Shown here piece after piece: positions 10,814 to 21,857 of a DNA stretch of 64,000 bases. Source of the stretch: Ischnura elegans (lineage: Eukaryota; Arthropoda; Insecta; Odonata; Coenagrionidae); assembly GCF_921293095.1 (NCBI RefSeq), contig NW_025791658.1:4092001-4156000 (forward strand), written 5' to 3'. Both the position numbers and the translations under genes were made by a program. Positions within the stretch are counted from its first letter, which is position 1, and each line of letters begins with the position of its first letter. The notes beneath the pieces were generated by a model. That model had not been told where the DNA came from. It saw only the letters and a list, made by a program, of their open reading frames with translations, and made no database searches.

Positions 10814-10915
10814 GTCCTCTTCAGAGATAGATATGTATGCTCCTTTGCAGTTCCATCCGGCCTCTGGAAACAACTCTGTCGTCACTGCTGACAATCTGAC
10901 AGTCTACACAATCAG
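10814..10915 (+). CDS. NHR-domain gene, exon A
   Basis: A pyrimidine-rich acceptor (CCTTTATTCCTTTCGGCAG) precedes 10814 and the donor AG|GTAAGG follows 10915. The exon takes one base to finish an incoming codon (phase 2) and ends in phase 2. It reads SSSEIDMYAPLQFHP, then ASGNNSVVTADNLTVYTI. The F-H-P-x-x-G-x-N pattern followed by a V-rich strand matches the opening of a Neuralized homology repeat (usually FHxxxGxNxxLS). NHR modules mediate protein-protein contacts, for example in Neuralized-type ubiquitin ligases. Upstream exons must exist but are not identified. Confidence 0.75.
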
Positions 10916-11254
10916 GTAAGGAGATTCTGTCGTCCATGGCAACCTCCTCTCGACTTCCCATGACAATGTTTTGACGAATTTTCAATTCGTATTTGAGTCG
11001 TTCACAAGATCTTTTTGCTCATGCCGAAGGAATAGTTAGAACTAGCGTCGATTTGTGACAAAAATGTTCCTTTCAAACCGCAATACGTACCGTTGAAAAT
11101 CGTAAACAATGAACACACATATAACCATAAATTTCAGCCTATTACCGCTCTGTGATCGAAATTAGTAGGAATCGCATCGTATAGTACGGTTTATTAAAAA
11201 ATTAAATTAGGATAAAGCAATGCAAAAGTGTATTTAAATTTGGATACAAGAAAA

Positions 11255-11775
11255 TATTAGACAGGCCGAACGATTGAGACGAGGCTGAAAGAACACCGAA
11301 GATTTTTCAGATTAGCGCAACGAGAAAAGTCGGCCGTGGCGGAACACAGCATTAATGAAGACCATGATATTAGATGGGGAGATACAAAAATCCTTTGCCA
11401 CGCACAACGTTACTGGGACCGCACAATTAAGGAAGCAATAGAGATCCGCCTCAATCCAAAAACTTTCAATCGGGACACCGGCTTTCATATTAGCAATACA
11501 TGGATACACCTTTAATCAGCTGTATGAAAAATATAACGGAAGAACATGAAGAATTTAAAAAGACCTACAGCCAATCGGACGACACCTGAGCTGCATTGTT
11601 GTCCTATGTAAACGGTCGATCCAGTTCAGTGGGAAATTGGACTTCCATAAAGTAACACAGCCTTGAAAATGGAAGACAAGTCGTTTTCCGAAACGTCGGC
11701 TTGTATAAAAGCATAAACCTGGCTGAGAACCCGAGAAATATTCGTCAGAAGTATTCACCGGGAAAAATTAAAATC
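11255..11775 (+). mobile_element. Penelope-like element, 3' fragment with GIY-YIG domain
   Basis: The frame at about 11262-11513 reads TGRTIETRLKEHRRFFRLA, then EKSAVAEHSINEDHDI, KEAIEIRLNP and FNRDTGFHIS, ending at a stop. This is the second half of the PLE GIY-YIG endonuclease, with conserved R, H and E positions. Downstream, 11662-11700 has a hammerhead-like core: CTTGAAAA, a GGAAGAC/GTTTTCC stem, then GAAACGTCGG. Reverse transcriptase is missing. It lies in the intron between NHR exons A and B. Confidence 0.85.
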
Positions 11776-11779
11776 GTAT

Positions 11780-12475
11780 ATTAGATTTTAAGATTCAGGA
11801 CGGTCATAGAGGAAATTGGAATGTACCAGAACCATCTCCCATAGGTTTGCTAATGTAAGACGTAAAACTGTGACGCAAAAGGTATTCACATTGAATTGAT
11901 CTGTTTCTTAGTCAAATATATGTTTTTTCCGTACTTAACTTCTCAATTTCATATGATGCCATGTTATTTCCCGTTGAAAGATGTTTCTTTTCTATAATTC
12001 ACGATTAGAATTGACAAAACACGGTCGCACTGCGATCGGAAAAAATGAATTCGACAATGCGCGTTCTAAATTTTCGCAACAAATTTCCCGTCAATACAAA
12101 ATCGACAATAAGCCATGCTAATTTTCATTCTAATTTCAACAGGTACCGCTCAATTTCTTTTTCAATTAACGTCGCCATTGGCGTTCAGTTACCGGAATCT
12201 CACACTCAGAGTTGAAAATCAATTTAAAAATTAAATTAATGAAGTAATATCTACGATAAATTCCATAAATAAGAGTTAAAAATGTCCGGGCATGCCTATA
12301 TCAAATTTCTTTGTTAATGCATGTATGTTTTGAGGTAAGCTGTTACACATCTCCAGGTGACCAGGTCCATCCTATAAATTTTTTTCAGTAATGTGAATTA
12401 TTATTTGACGTTTTTTTGGGATCTCTGTTTCACTATTTTATACCCATTTTTTAACTTAAATACCTTTGATTGCAC
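11780..12475. other. Intronic, no feature recognised
   Basis: AT-rich sequence within the NHR gene intron. No repeat shared with the rest of the window and no coding frame stands out. Confidence 0.5.
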
Positions 12476-12479
12476 ATCA

Positions 12480-12612
12480 GTTTTGTGATTGCTACACAAA
12501 ATTAGAAAGAAGACTATTTTCGTGGCCATCTTGGCCGCCATATTGTTGTTAGTGATGAAAAAATTCCAGGTAATCACGATAAGTGTTCGTTCACCTCAAT
12601 TAAACAGAAATA
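12480..12612. repeat. Dispersed repeat, direct copy of 9710-9845
   Basis: Shares CGTGGCCATCTTGGCCGCC and GTGTTCGTTCAC with the earlier copy. Confidence 0.65.
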
Positions 12613-12669
12613 GAATGACACCAAATGCCTGCTTCTATTATCCACGAACCCTTGGGTTGTCATTGGCAA

Positions 12670-13101
12670 CCGTGGCGTAGCCAGGGGTCCATATTTACAT
12701 AAATATTGGTCATAATATTATCTAGTCCATAATAATATCATAGTCCATATTTACTCCAATATTGGTCATAATATCGTTCTAGTGACCCGCTAGAGAAGGC
12801 CATTGTGTTTCGATGATTTTTACTTCGCATAAGTAATCGTGTGATTTGCGCGCTTCAATCAGGGGGGTGGTCCGGGGGTCCGGACCCCCCCGAAATATAA
12901 AAAAAAAGTTATTTTCCTTGATAAAAGAAAGCCAAATAATGAAAAATCGTGATTTTAGAAAAATATTCCCTTAACAAATGAAGTTTTTTGATTATAAAAA
13001 GGGTTAAAATTAGTTTAAAACCCATTATTTAGTACCATGTATTTAAAAAAATTTCCCCCCTGATTTTGGACCCCCGAACGAAATTCCTGGCTACACCACT
13101 G
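12670..13101. mobile_element. hAT-type MITE with 8-bp duplication
   Basis: Ends are CCGTGGCGTAGCCAGG and CCTGGCTACACCACTG, flanked by ATTGGCAA at 12662-12669 and 13102-13109. An 8-bp duplication with CAGTGGCG-type ends is diagnostic of hAT. The interior is G/C-run and AT-rich filler with no coding. Confidence 0.85.
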
Positions 13102-13113
13102 ATTGGCAATGTC

Positions 13114-13419
13114 AAGGGCGCAGCTAGGATTTAAGGCTGGGGGGGGGGTTTAGGTGCAACTAATACCGGTGTGTGTGGGGGTATGGAATACCCACCAGGA
13201 TAAGCGGTAGGTGCGAGATTAATAAACTGCGGAATTTTAAGATAAATTGTTCAAAATGGTGAGTTTTACAGTTTTCTGAGGGATATTTTGTTAATCTTCA
13301 CACTATTCTATTAGTAATATCAATCCTATTAAGTAAAATGGATTAAATTTAAATATTTCTCTGAGCTCTAGGGGGGGGGGGGTTTAACCCCCAAAACCCC
13401 CGCCTCGCTGCGCTCCTGG
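13114..13419 (+). mobile_element. hAT-type MITE (second family)
   Basis: Ends are AAGGGCGCAGCTAGG and CTCGCTGCGCTCCTG, with GCAATGTC at 13106-13113 and 13420-13427. It landed against the right end of the preceding hAT MITE. Other copies are at 60365-60678 and 61418-62171. Confidence 0.85.
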
Positions 13420-13531
13420 GCAATGTCACATTACAGTTATAATATCATCGTTAGTTTTCAAGATGGAAAGCTAAATAACTTTGGAAGCTCATTCAATTGT
13501 TCTTGTTGATTTTTCCCGTTCGTAACCGTAG

Positions 13532-13726
13532 TGACAGTGACGTCGATGGCTTCTCTGGCGTGGTAACCAGTCGGCCGCTGAGGGACAACGAGATATTCGA
13601 GATATTACACGGAGATCGACTGAACGGATCGAGTTTCGATACCTATTACTTCGATATGGGCTTCACGGAGTTCTCTCCAGAAGACCTCAAAGAGGAAGGA
13701 TTCCCGTATCGAATGGAAGAGATCGA
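13532..13726 (+). CDS. NHR-domain gene, exon B
   Basis: Acceptor CGTAACCGTAG precedes 13532 and donor GA|GTAAGT follows 13726. The single first base completes the serine codon left by exon A. The product reads DSDVDGFSGVVTSRPLRDNE, then IFEILHGDRLNGSSFDTYYF, and DMGFTEFSPEDLKEEGFPYR. G-V-V-x-x-x-R-P-L-R-D-N-E-x-F-E-I is the most characteristic NHR stretch, and the F-T-E-F-S-P-E-D-L segment matches the following GVTxxSPxxL strand. Identification as NHR is strong. The W-S-G-S usually found between these two strands is replaced here. Confidence 0.9.
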
Positions 13727-13772
13727 GTAAGTACGAAGAATTTGGTATCGCCGCCTAACCCATAAATGCACA

Positions 13773-14055
13773 AACTTAATTTTGTAATAGGATTCTTCTA
13801 GTTTTAGCACATAGTTTATATTTTGTTACGTTGGAGGGCAAGCTTGCATCATTAGTCACGTCCAAAGGTGCCATTGGCTGTTTATATTTATTTATTGCAA
13901 AGGCCAATAAATGTTAAACTTAATTTTGTAATAGGATTCTTCTAGTTTTAGCACATGGTTTACATTTTGTTACGTTGGAGGGTAAGCTTGCATCATTGGT
14001 CACCTCCAAAGGTGCCATTGGCTGTTTATATTTATTTATTGCAAAGGCCAATTAA
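13773..14055 (+). repeat. Tandem duplication of about 144 bp
   Basis: CTTAATTTTGTAATAGGATT at 13776 and 13919 starts two adjacent near-identical copies. The first begins within 50 bases of the exon B donor. Confidence 0.9.
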
Positions 14056-14059
14056 TCTT

Positions 14060-15215
14060 TTCATGGATGTATAATTATTAATGAGTTAATTCTATGGTTA
14101 ATTTCTCTAATAATTACTAAGCACTCCCTTGCCACCATGAACTCATGTGAGAACTCAACATGTTTGGGTTCCCATGACTACCTGAGTTTGTGGTTTTCTG
14201 ACCCAAATGGACTAATAAATGCGTAAACCCCTTTGCAGGTCTTCACCCATGTACAACTAGAAAAATATAATTTGTACAACACATAATATTATTTTAAAAT
14301 CCGTTAGTATTATTTAAGACGGAAATTTAGGCATAACCGGGTTATAATAAAGAGATTAATCACGCCCCACAGGATTCTTATAGCAGAGGTCGAGAAGCTT
14401 AAACAATAACATATAATCAACTTATCAGCATTTATTAATTATTCAGTTTCAATATAAAGCAACAGCAAGTCATTATTCCCTCAAAGAGGACCAACCAGAA
14501 AACAAGTAAATTCTATTTTTCTTTAAATTTAAAAATAGCCTCTTACAACTATAATTTATCAAAATTATATCAAGTATTTTACTATCCGCTCAGCCACGTG
14601 CTTGTTTCCCGTCGTTAAATAAAATAAGTGTAATTTTGTAATTAAATATACAACAATAAAATAAAAATTTATTGTTAAAATATAAGAGCAGCCATCGTTA
14701 GAGTCGTTAGGTACGAGAACTGGACCTCGTGCATGGCGTCCGATATATAGGCTAGTTTTTAGTGCTCATAACAGATACAAAATTGAACGGAAAAACTTGA
14801 AAAAAGTATAAAATAAAAACATCAATCTTTAGAAGAAAATGAGATAGTAATAATCAACATATTGTGAAAAAAACTTCAGCAAAAATTTATATTCTTACCC
14901 ATTGTGGGTGACTAAAATATTTCTATATCCTTTTTCTATTATATGTTCCTATCACTTTCTTTCCTTGCCTATTAATTTATTTGTGTGTATATATATGGAC
15001 TGTGAACGCAATTTGGTTGCACGCCTGTGCTCGCGCGACTGCGCAATATATTGCACAACCTGTAATATTGCCTTCACATGGTTCGACATTTTTCGCAAAC
15101 CAAAATATTGTTCAATAATATTGACCGTCTAGGGGCCGCCGTCAAAATATTGTACAACCCACATTGTACAAAAATATTGAACGTCTATGGGTCGCTTAAG
15201 ATTGTTTTTGCTTCC
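14060..15215. other. Intronic, no feature recognised
   Basis: AT-rich NHR-gene intron. The open frame 14902-15132 shows no domain. Confidence 0.5.
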
Positions 15216-15227
15216 AGGAACACACAG

Positions 15228-15466
15228 TAGCGGATACAGAAAAAACTCAAGGGGGCGAAAAGATACCTTGAGTTACCTTTACTTTTATCGTAATAAAAAA
15301 TAAAGTCACATGCAAAGTTTAAGAAGGTTTTAATTAAAGTAATTATGCAAAAATGCAAGACAATGCAATCTTGTGATATAAAAAAGTTGTGGTTCTGCAA
15401 TGTTTGGCAATACGGGCGGCCCCGCAAAGGGGAGGGCGCGCGCCCCATATCTGTATCCGCCACTAA
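15228..15466. mobile_element. Short MITE with GCGGATACAG ends
   Basis: Ends AGTAGCGGATACAG and CTGTATCCGCCACT are inverted. The flanks GGAACAC and AAGAACAT are only roughly alike. hAT-like ends, with a related copy at 35228-35478. Confidence 0.6.
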
Positions 15467-15554
15467 GAACATTTGCCTTGTAGAGCGACACGGAGATGAA
15501 ATCGAGATTCATGGTATCATCGCGCTAATATTAATTCATTTGTTTCCATTTCAG

Positions 15555-15600
15555 AGCTGGCGAATGGCGGCCAAATTGGACATTTCCCTTTGAATTCACG
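15555..15600 (+). CDS. NHR-domain gene, exon C (46-nt microexon)
   Basis: Acceptor TTTCCATTTCAG precedes 15555 and donor ACG|GTGAGT follows 15600. The first base completes the glutamate codon left by exon B, and the exon ends in phase 0. It encodes AGEWRPNWTFPFEFT after that glutamate. The exact fit between an incoming phase of 2 and the phase-0 start of exon D supports this small exon. Its sequence is shorter than the matching segment of typical NHRs, which usually carry a longer loop before the DRVG strand. An alternative acceptor two bases on breaks the frame. Confidence 0.7.
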
Positions 15601-15629
15601 GTGAGTTTCAGATTGATAAAAAAAATATT

Positions 15630-16283
15630 GAATATTTTTTAATTGCCCACATCGAAAGATTATTACTCCTGGAGTACGTATTTCACGCTTTTAGATTTTT
15701 AAAACACAAGATCTATTTTTCGCGATTAAATGAAAAGTGAAAATTTTCAAGCGCGCGAAAACGCGACGCTCAAGTATGAATGCCGGGAAATATCTCCGTA
15801 CGTCGTATTTCTGGTTCCCCCTCCCGCCCGGTGAGGTGACCTTGAGGCGAGGCTTAGCGCTGATACGTCGCAGGCTGCCAGCGGGTAGCTGAGTAGCTTG
15901 CTGAATGGTAGCGCTTGGCTTAAAAAAGGTTTATTAATACCTTATCAAACGAAGAAAACTATCCGACCTTAGCCAGTTTTAGTAGGTGATTATTAAGACA
16001 TGTTTCCCTGAGCTCTGTGCCTCATGCATGCATTGGTAACCTCAGACGATGTATAACTCCTATCCTCTCGTGTAGAAACTAGGTCCCTGTGACGTCACGT
16101 GGAGTGGAATCGCATGGGCACCAATCTGGCCTTTTTCAAATGAGGATAAAATTTGACCCTTGCCATTCGTCTAAACCGGTATTTCAAAAACAAAATAATT
16201 TGTGTATTATGAATACACTAATGGTGGGAAACGAATCGCAATCAATGCCTTTCGTTTTCTTTGATGAAGGAAACTACCCTATT
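15630..16283 (+). mobile_element. MITE-A, left end degraded
   Basis: Forward copy from the ATTGCCCACATCGAAAG block to GGAAACTACCCTATT. It starts only 30 bases after the exon C donor. A second copy follows with no gap. Confidence 0.9.
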
Positions 16284-16820
16284 TTCAAGCACGCAAAAAC
16301 ACGACGGTTAAGTATGAATGCCGGGAAAAGCCCGCGTGACGTCTGGCTGCTGCTGTGTGAGGTCACCTGGGTGCGAGGCTATGAACGCCGCTACGATGCA
16401 GGCTACTTGCTGCCGAGCATGGCGGTAGCGTAGAGTACCCTGCTAGCAGGTAGCGCTTGGCTTAAATAAGGAATATTAATACCCTTTCAAAAGAAGGAAA
16501 CTTTCCGACAATAGACAGTTTTAATAGGTGATTATTAAGACATGTTTCCCTGAGCTCTGTGCCTCATGCATGTATTGGTAATCTCAGACGATGTAAAACT
16601 CCTATCTCCTCGTATAGAAACTAGGTCCCTGTGACGTCACGTGGAGTGGCATCGCATGGGCGCCAATCTGGCCTTTTCCGAATGAGGATAAAATTGGCTA
16701 TTATCATTCGTTTGAATTGGGATTTCTAAAACCAAGTAATATATGTATATTATGAATACACTAATGGTGGGTAACGAATTGCAATCAAAGGCTTTCGTTT
16801 TCTTTGTTGAAGGAAACCTT
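16284..16820 (+). mobile_element. MITE-A, 5'-truncated, head-to-tail with the previous copy
   Basis: Begins TTCAAGCACGC, inside the family consensus, and ends GAAGGAAACC. It carries an intact TGACGTCACGTGG. Confidence 0.85.
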
Positions 16821-17203
16821 CGTGTTGTAGTTATATTCGTTTTGTGTCTGATATCCGACAAGGGGAAGTGTTGGGGTTTCATGCTTGTGTCGGCTATCAG
16901 CCAGCAAGGTTGGCAGGCGTGAGAAGGCGCCGCTCATTTTTATGTGGTACCGGTTGGTACTGGTCGCGCAGTCGCGCGAGTGATGTAACATGTGACGGTT
17001 ATAAAAGTTATCTATCCTATCGATGGGCTTTCGTACGGTGCCTTAATCTCTAACCCGCATTCTTTGTTTGGAAAGACTAAATGACCTGCCTTTATAAATG
17101 TTCTGTTAACGGTGATGTAAAAATCTCTGTATTCTTTATATTTGTTTTGATATATTGATAACGAATTTTATTTTTAAAAACGAAAATTTTTCTCCGTCTG
17201 CAG

Positions 17204-17479
17204 GCTGCAGACCGCTTGGGAATGGCGAGACTATCGAACGGCACGATTCGACTCTTCGTCAACGATATCGATGTCGGAGAGGTCGCCACGGGTGTACCCG
17301 AGAGAGTGTACGGATACGTCGAGATCTACGGAGGAGACGAGATCGATATATCGATATCCGCTACCGGCTGTCAAACTCAAGGACTCGAAAGAATGTCAGA
17401 GCCGTCGCGGATGTTGAATGAAGTACGATGCCTCGTCGAGTCTCTCTTCGCGATCCGTGAAGAAGTTGAGGCCTCTTAG
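17204..17479 (+). CDS. NHR-domain gene, terminal exon D
   Basis: Acceptor TTCTCCGTCTGCAG precedes 17204. The phase-0 frame runs to a TAG at 17477-17479. It reads AADRLGMARLSNGTIRLFVN, then DIDVGEVATGVPERVYGYVE, which is the distal half of an NHR: D-R-x-G, a S-N-G-T-x-x-x-F-V-N-x-x-D-x-G hairpin, and V-P-x-x-V-Y-G-x-V. After the NHR only about 45 residues follow (ISISATGCQTQG to EEVEAS), with no RING finger, so this is not a Neuralized-type E3 C-terminus as it stands. The four exons give 205 codons, essentially one NHR. A multi-NHR protein such as a NEURL4 relative is possible if upstream exons carry more repeats. Codon use is richer in GC and CG than the surroundings, as expected for a real exon. 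Confidence 0.9.
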   Translation, partial: AADRLGMARLSNGTIRLFVNDIDVGEVATGVPERVYGYVEIYGGDEIDISISATGCQTQGLERMSEPSRMLNEVRCLVESLFAIREEVEAS

Positions 17480-17485
17480 CACTAG

Positions 17486-18045
17486 AACCGTGGACGGGAC
17501 TTTTTTGTCCCATCGCCCTTTGCAAATGTTTGCCATTCATGTACTAGTAGTTTGATTCCTTTGAAATTTACTGACTTTAATTCATTTTTCATGCTCTTTC
17601 GAATGGTTATATCGAAAATATTGTACCATGTTTGGTTCGCGAGAAAAACGACGATTTACATAGCACCGCGGGATGGGCCTTTTTTGTCCCATATGGGGAA
17701 AACATACAATTTCAGTTTTTTTGTACACTTATTTTGTATTTAGCGTAATAACAGTTTATTATGAAGGGGATCGATGCCCAGATACCGTTATTCTGCCAGT
17801 TAGAAGCGTAGAAGGGAATAATCTGTGCACTACTCAGGCCGCGCCGCCCGCGTCACCTCTGCCCGGCGCGTCTGCAGCTCTGAGCTTGCAACCAACAAGC
17901 TTCGTCATGCAGCACGTTTAAACATTAAACGTTACCTAAATACGTTTTTTGTCCACAGAAACCACAAAAAAAACAACAAATTATGCTTAAACATGACAGG
18001 ATCAACGTATTTTGTCAATGGGACAAATAAGTCCCATGCCGCGTG
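17486..18045 (+). mobile_element. MITE starting next to the NHR stop codon
   Basis: The left end CCGTGGACGGGACTTTTTTG and the right end (inverted) GGGACAAATAAGTCCCATGC are terminal inverted repeats. A further internal copy of the end sits at about 17668-17695. The ends resemble piggyBac-like MITEs. It begins within ten bases of the stop, so it would provide the 3' UTR. Confidence 0.6.
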
Positions 18046-18279
18046 ACCAAAATTTTATCTTTTTTCATGTTAATCTTGCGGGTTAGCGGGCGTGGCTATA
18101 GCAAGTGGAGGTTAAGGGGAGGGAAAGTTGCTCGACACGTGACTTTCCATTGGCCAATCAGCAAGGGGGCGCAAAAGATATTTTGAGCTATAATACCTAC
18201 TCTTTCATCGTAAAGAAAATAATCAAGTTATATGCAAGAGTGCCACTCTGAGCCGAAGGGTTGTTAAATGTAAGGATCG

Positions 18280-18485
18280 GATAGACCTTAAATTGGATAG
18301 ATGTGGAGTGTATTCATTGAAATGCAGCGATTGCAATGGTCTATGCGTGTGGCAGACAGGAAGAAGTTATGCAACTGCCATAGAAGCGATTTTAAAATGA
18401 ATATTTTAAAATTTCGCAATGACCGCCGTGAATTAGACTTTAGGGAGAAGTTAGAAATTTTAAAAATCTTTGAAATTTAGGAGTG
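18280..18485 (+). mobile_element. Penelope-like GIY-YIG fragment
   Basis: The frame reads GVYSLKCSDCNGLC, then QTGRSYATAIEAI. This matches the zinc-linker and GIY-YIG start of PLE endonucleases (V-Y-x-L-x-C-x-x-C-x-x-x-Y-V-G-Q-T-G-R). A later piece, ELDFREKLEILK, is in frame after stops. It is heavily mutated. Confidence 0.7.
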
Positions 18486-18499
18486 TACCATTATAAATG

Positions 18500-20005
18500 A
18501 ATATCTTTACCCATACTTTTCCCCTGTTATGACGTCCGTCTTAAAATTCATCAAGTGAATAGATACAAACAGCAGGCGTGGCCTCAGTCAGTCACTCTCA
18601 GACCTCCGTCAATTTAACCCATTCGCCTCTTAATTTTTCACGGAAATGTCGGACCAAAATCCCTTCTTCATCCATCTTAAAGTTTTCGTCTATGTATTAC
18701 CATATATTGCACGAAATGTTTAAGAAAAGATTCAAGTATTTATTTATGGTACGATAATTTCAGTCTTTTTTTCTGCACACTATTTATTTTCAACATTATA
18801 TTCAATCATTAGTCATAAATAATTTTAAAATGCAACGAAAATCACGCTAGCGGTGGTTCGCTTGCTCTTTACCATGAGAAATATCGATATGGGCAGGCTA
18901 TTTACCCGGATGGGTTAACATCGTGAATTGGTCGTGGAGCAGTGTTGCCAAATCTCACGCGTTCTTCTCGTATGCCATGAAGTATGCCTTTCACCAGCAG
19001 TGCTTCATTCGGCGTGGCAGCTGACAATTTCATGGGCTTATGTGAAAGGAGTATCCTCAATACCTTCCAAACGAGCAGATATATTGTCTCGGCGCCGACC
19101 TTTTCAGTGACAAAGTACGGCGGCCATGTACATTTGGCAACGTTCACTTCGCTCCTCCTCTATATTTCTCTCGGTACTTCCTCTACTCCATTAACGAAAT
19201 CTTCCGAGATTATCCAGGCTCTCACGAAAGCTCGCCCGCCTACATAAAGTGAAAATAGATTATAAAACATCTTTCACGCTGCTCGAGATATTTTGAACAA
19301 CGAACTGGGAACGAATCGTCATGAACGCTAACATGATATTCAATATCATTCGACATTGATTGTTGAACGGATGTTGAATTTATTCGAAATCAGGGTTGTC
19401 ATGGTGCAGGAACGCCGTTCCGGTACTGGTTGACAAACGATATAATAGTGAAATAACACTTTTATCAATGTTGTCGCCGCAAACTTTCAATATTTACATT
19501 CGAAACCAAAGAAAAACATTTAGTAAATAAATGTGCGTCATAATTTTTCATAGAAACATAAGTGCAGAGTAATATTTCACTCGTGAAAAAAAGTTAAGGA
19601 AAGTGCGTTCCGGCACGGATAATTTTTGCAAGACGTTACTGGTCGAAAGGTCTTTCAAACTATTGTAAAAGGCTTGAATTGAATTGAAGAACAATAACAA
19701 ACATAAATCCAGATCGAGAGAGAATAATAATTACAATTAAACGTACAGGCAACAAATTTGGACTGATTTCTTACAATTCTGAACTTCTCTTTTGCTTCAT
19801 ATGGCAGTTCACTTAATGCACCATAAACTAGGAACTAAAAAAATGTATAGATAAGAAGCGCATTGAAAAATGCAACCATCACTGCGCAAGCACAAGCTAT
19901 TGCTTTGTTCAAGCAATATGAGTCTAGCGCGCAGACTTCGAGTATCCAGCTTAATTCGCTGGGCAACGCTGTCTGTACGCCTGTAGCAGCTTTTGACGAA
20001 ACGCG
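18500..20005. other. No gene recognised
   Basis: The patch 18900-19250 is less AT-rich and has overlapping open frames on both strands (18984-19247 plus; 19147-18902 minus), but no domain or splice pattern can be named. The rest is AT-rich. Confidence 0.4.
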
Positions 20006-20009
20006 CAGC

Positions 20010-20535
20010 CTTCCTTTGTATTTTATTTATTTATTTCATCACCAAAAACGGCACAAAGGCCTTAACATTGGCTGTTCCTTAAATAAATAATACCTAAAAT
20101 ATAACAAACAATAGCACAATAAATAAAAACTAACAGAAAACAAATTTTTCAAGCATAAGAAGGGGCATTATTGATTAGACAATGATGAATTATGTATATG
20201 TCATTTTAAGGTGTCTTTGTAACTAGTAGCAGAGGAAAAAAGGTCCAGGGAAGGAATTTTTGAAGCTTTGGAGTTAAACAAGGAGGGGATTCGGTAGAAT
20301 AGAGAGCGTTGTGAGATGGAGAGACGGAATCGCGGAATGTGAAGCAGGGAGTTGTTTCGTAAGGGGCGAGGAGGAACATGAAAACGAAAAAAGAGGGAGA
20401 ATTTCATTTGTCCCTAGAGAACCGCTAAAGATTCTATGCAGAAACATGAGATCAGATAAGACACGGCGGCTTGTTATGTTGGATATCCTGAGGGAGGAAA
20501 GGATAGCGTCACGGGCGTAATATCTGAGTGTCGTG
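20010..20535 (-). mobile_element. Jockey/CR1-type non-LTR retrotransposon 3' fragment
   Basis: The minus strand reads LSDLMFLHKIFSGSLGTN, then FHVPPRPLRNNSLLHIPRFR and RSLFYRIPSLFNS, typical of the region after the reverse transcriptase in jockey/CR1-like elements. An A-rich/TTTATTTATTTATTT tail lies at its 3' side (20020-20035 on the plus strand). No full RT. Confidence 0.65.
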
Positions 20536-20614
20536 ATTCGATGGCGGACTACAGGAAGAGTTCACGAAGATTGGGAGTTAAAGTTCGCGGAGGTGAAGGT
20601 CTGTCTGGCTTCGC

Positions 20615-21725
20615 CAGTAATATTTATAATTTTTGTGCTTTTTTATATATTCCTTTAATTTATTTCAAGCTTCTCCACAGTTGTGGATCTGTAATTATTA
20701 TCTGGACGCTGTGCGTCTTTTTTTAACGTAAATGGTGATATATCAATGAAATTACGTTGATTCATTAAAATACGTTTACCAGTAAAGTCTTTTATCACAC
20801 TCTTGTGTTGTTATCAATTTGGTAATACGTAGTCATTGCTACTAATATTTATAATTTTTATTCTTTAAATGTATATGCCTTTATTATAATTTTCACGCTG
20901 CACAATAGACGTGGATTTGTTATTATTTAGATGCTGTGCATCTCTTGTGAAAAAAAAACTAGAATAAAATATTTTACTGAAATTATGTTCATTCTTTTTA
21001 TTAGGTATACCAGTATAAATTTCCTATCATCCTGACACCTGTGTTTGTAAAGATTGTGTAAGCGTCGTATTTCGGTATTTAAAGGTGATTGATAGCCTAA
21101 AATATAAGTTAACTTATTTAATACTAGATGACCCGATGAGCTTCGTATCACGGTTAGTAATGAAATAAACTAAAATAAGTGAAAAATGTTTTCGTACACT
21201 AAATATGTCAATAAATGATGAAAAATTAACTTTTTAACGACTAAATTGAAAGATTTAACTCGTTAAAAAGAGATATCAAACTACAGTAACAATGCCGACG
21301 GTCGTCAAGGGGATAGTAAGCAGAAAACGCTAAAGTTTCGGAATCTTTATTAATATTCTTTTTAAAAATTTTACGGTAAATAAGTGGAAAATGAAAAAGG
21401 AATCCGGAAATAAGAATGAATATAAGTCAGGAAATGAGTCAGGGCCCATTCTAGGGCCTAGTGGGCCCCGCGGAATAATTTTCCCACCGTTTCAACCTTC
21501 CCTGGACTTCCACGAATATTTTAAAACCAAAATTAGAAAAATCGGTCCATCGGTTCTGGAGTTTTAGCAAGACTAACGCACAGCAATTTTTTTTGTTACA
21601 TAGATTATCATTTAAGTGTTATCTATTAATTATATGCTTTTAATACGCAATTGATATAATTCAAGTTTGACGATATCGTTGGATTTGTCATCATTTGGAA
21701 GCTGTACCTACATCTCTTATTACGA
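20615..21725. repeat. Diverged repeats
   Basis: A block with AATATTTATAATTTTT and GGATTTGTTATTATTTAG-like words recurs near 20620-20720, 20845-20945 and (weaker) 21600-21720. Between them, 21115-21610, starts ACTAGATGACCCGATGAGC and holds ATCGGTCCATCGGTTCTGGA, a common arthropod interspersed-repeat motif. Confidence 0.5.
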
Positions 21726-21857
21726 ATATGAATTAAAACAAAAATGGAATAATTCAATTATGAAATTATGTTTATATTTTTTCTTGCGTAAGAATCATAC
21801 TCAACACATCTCATTAGGGGCATATTATCCTAATACACACGATTCCTCATCTGCATG

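Noticed and set aside
16844-17053. Additional exon of the NHR gene
   Set aside because: No acceptor/donor pair gives a compatible phase and the residues do not resemble an NHR.
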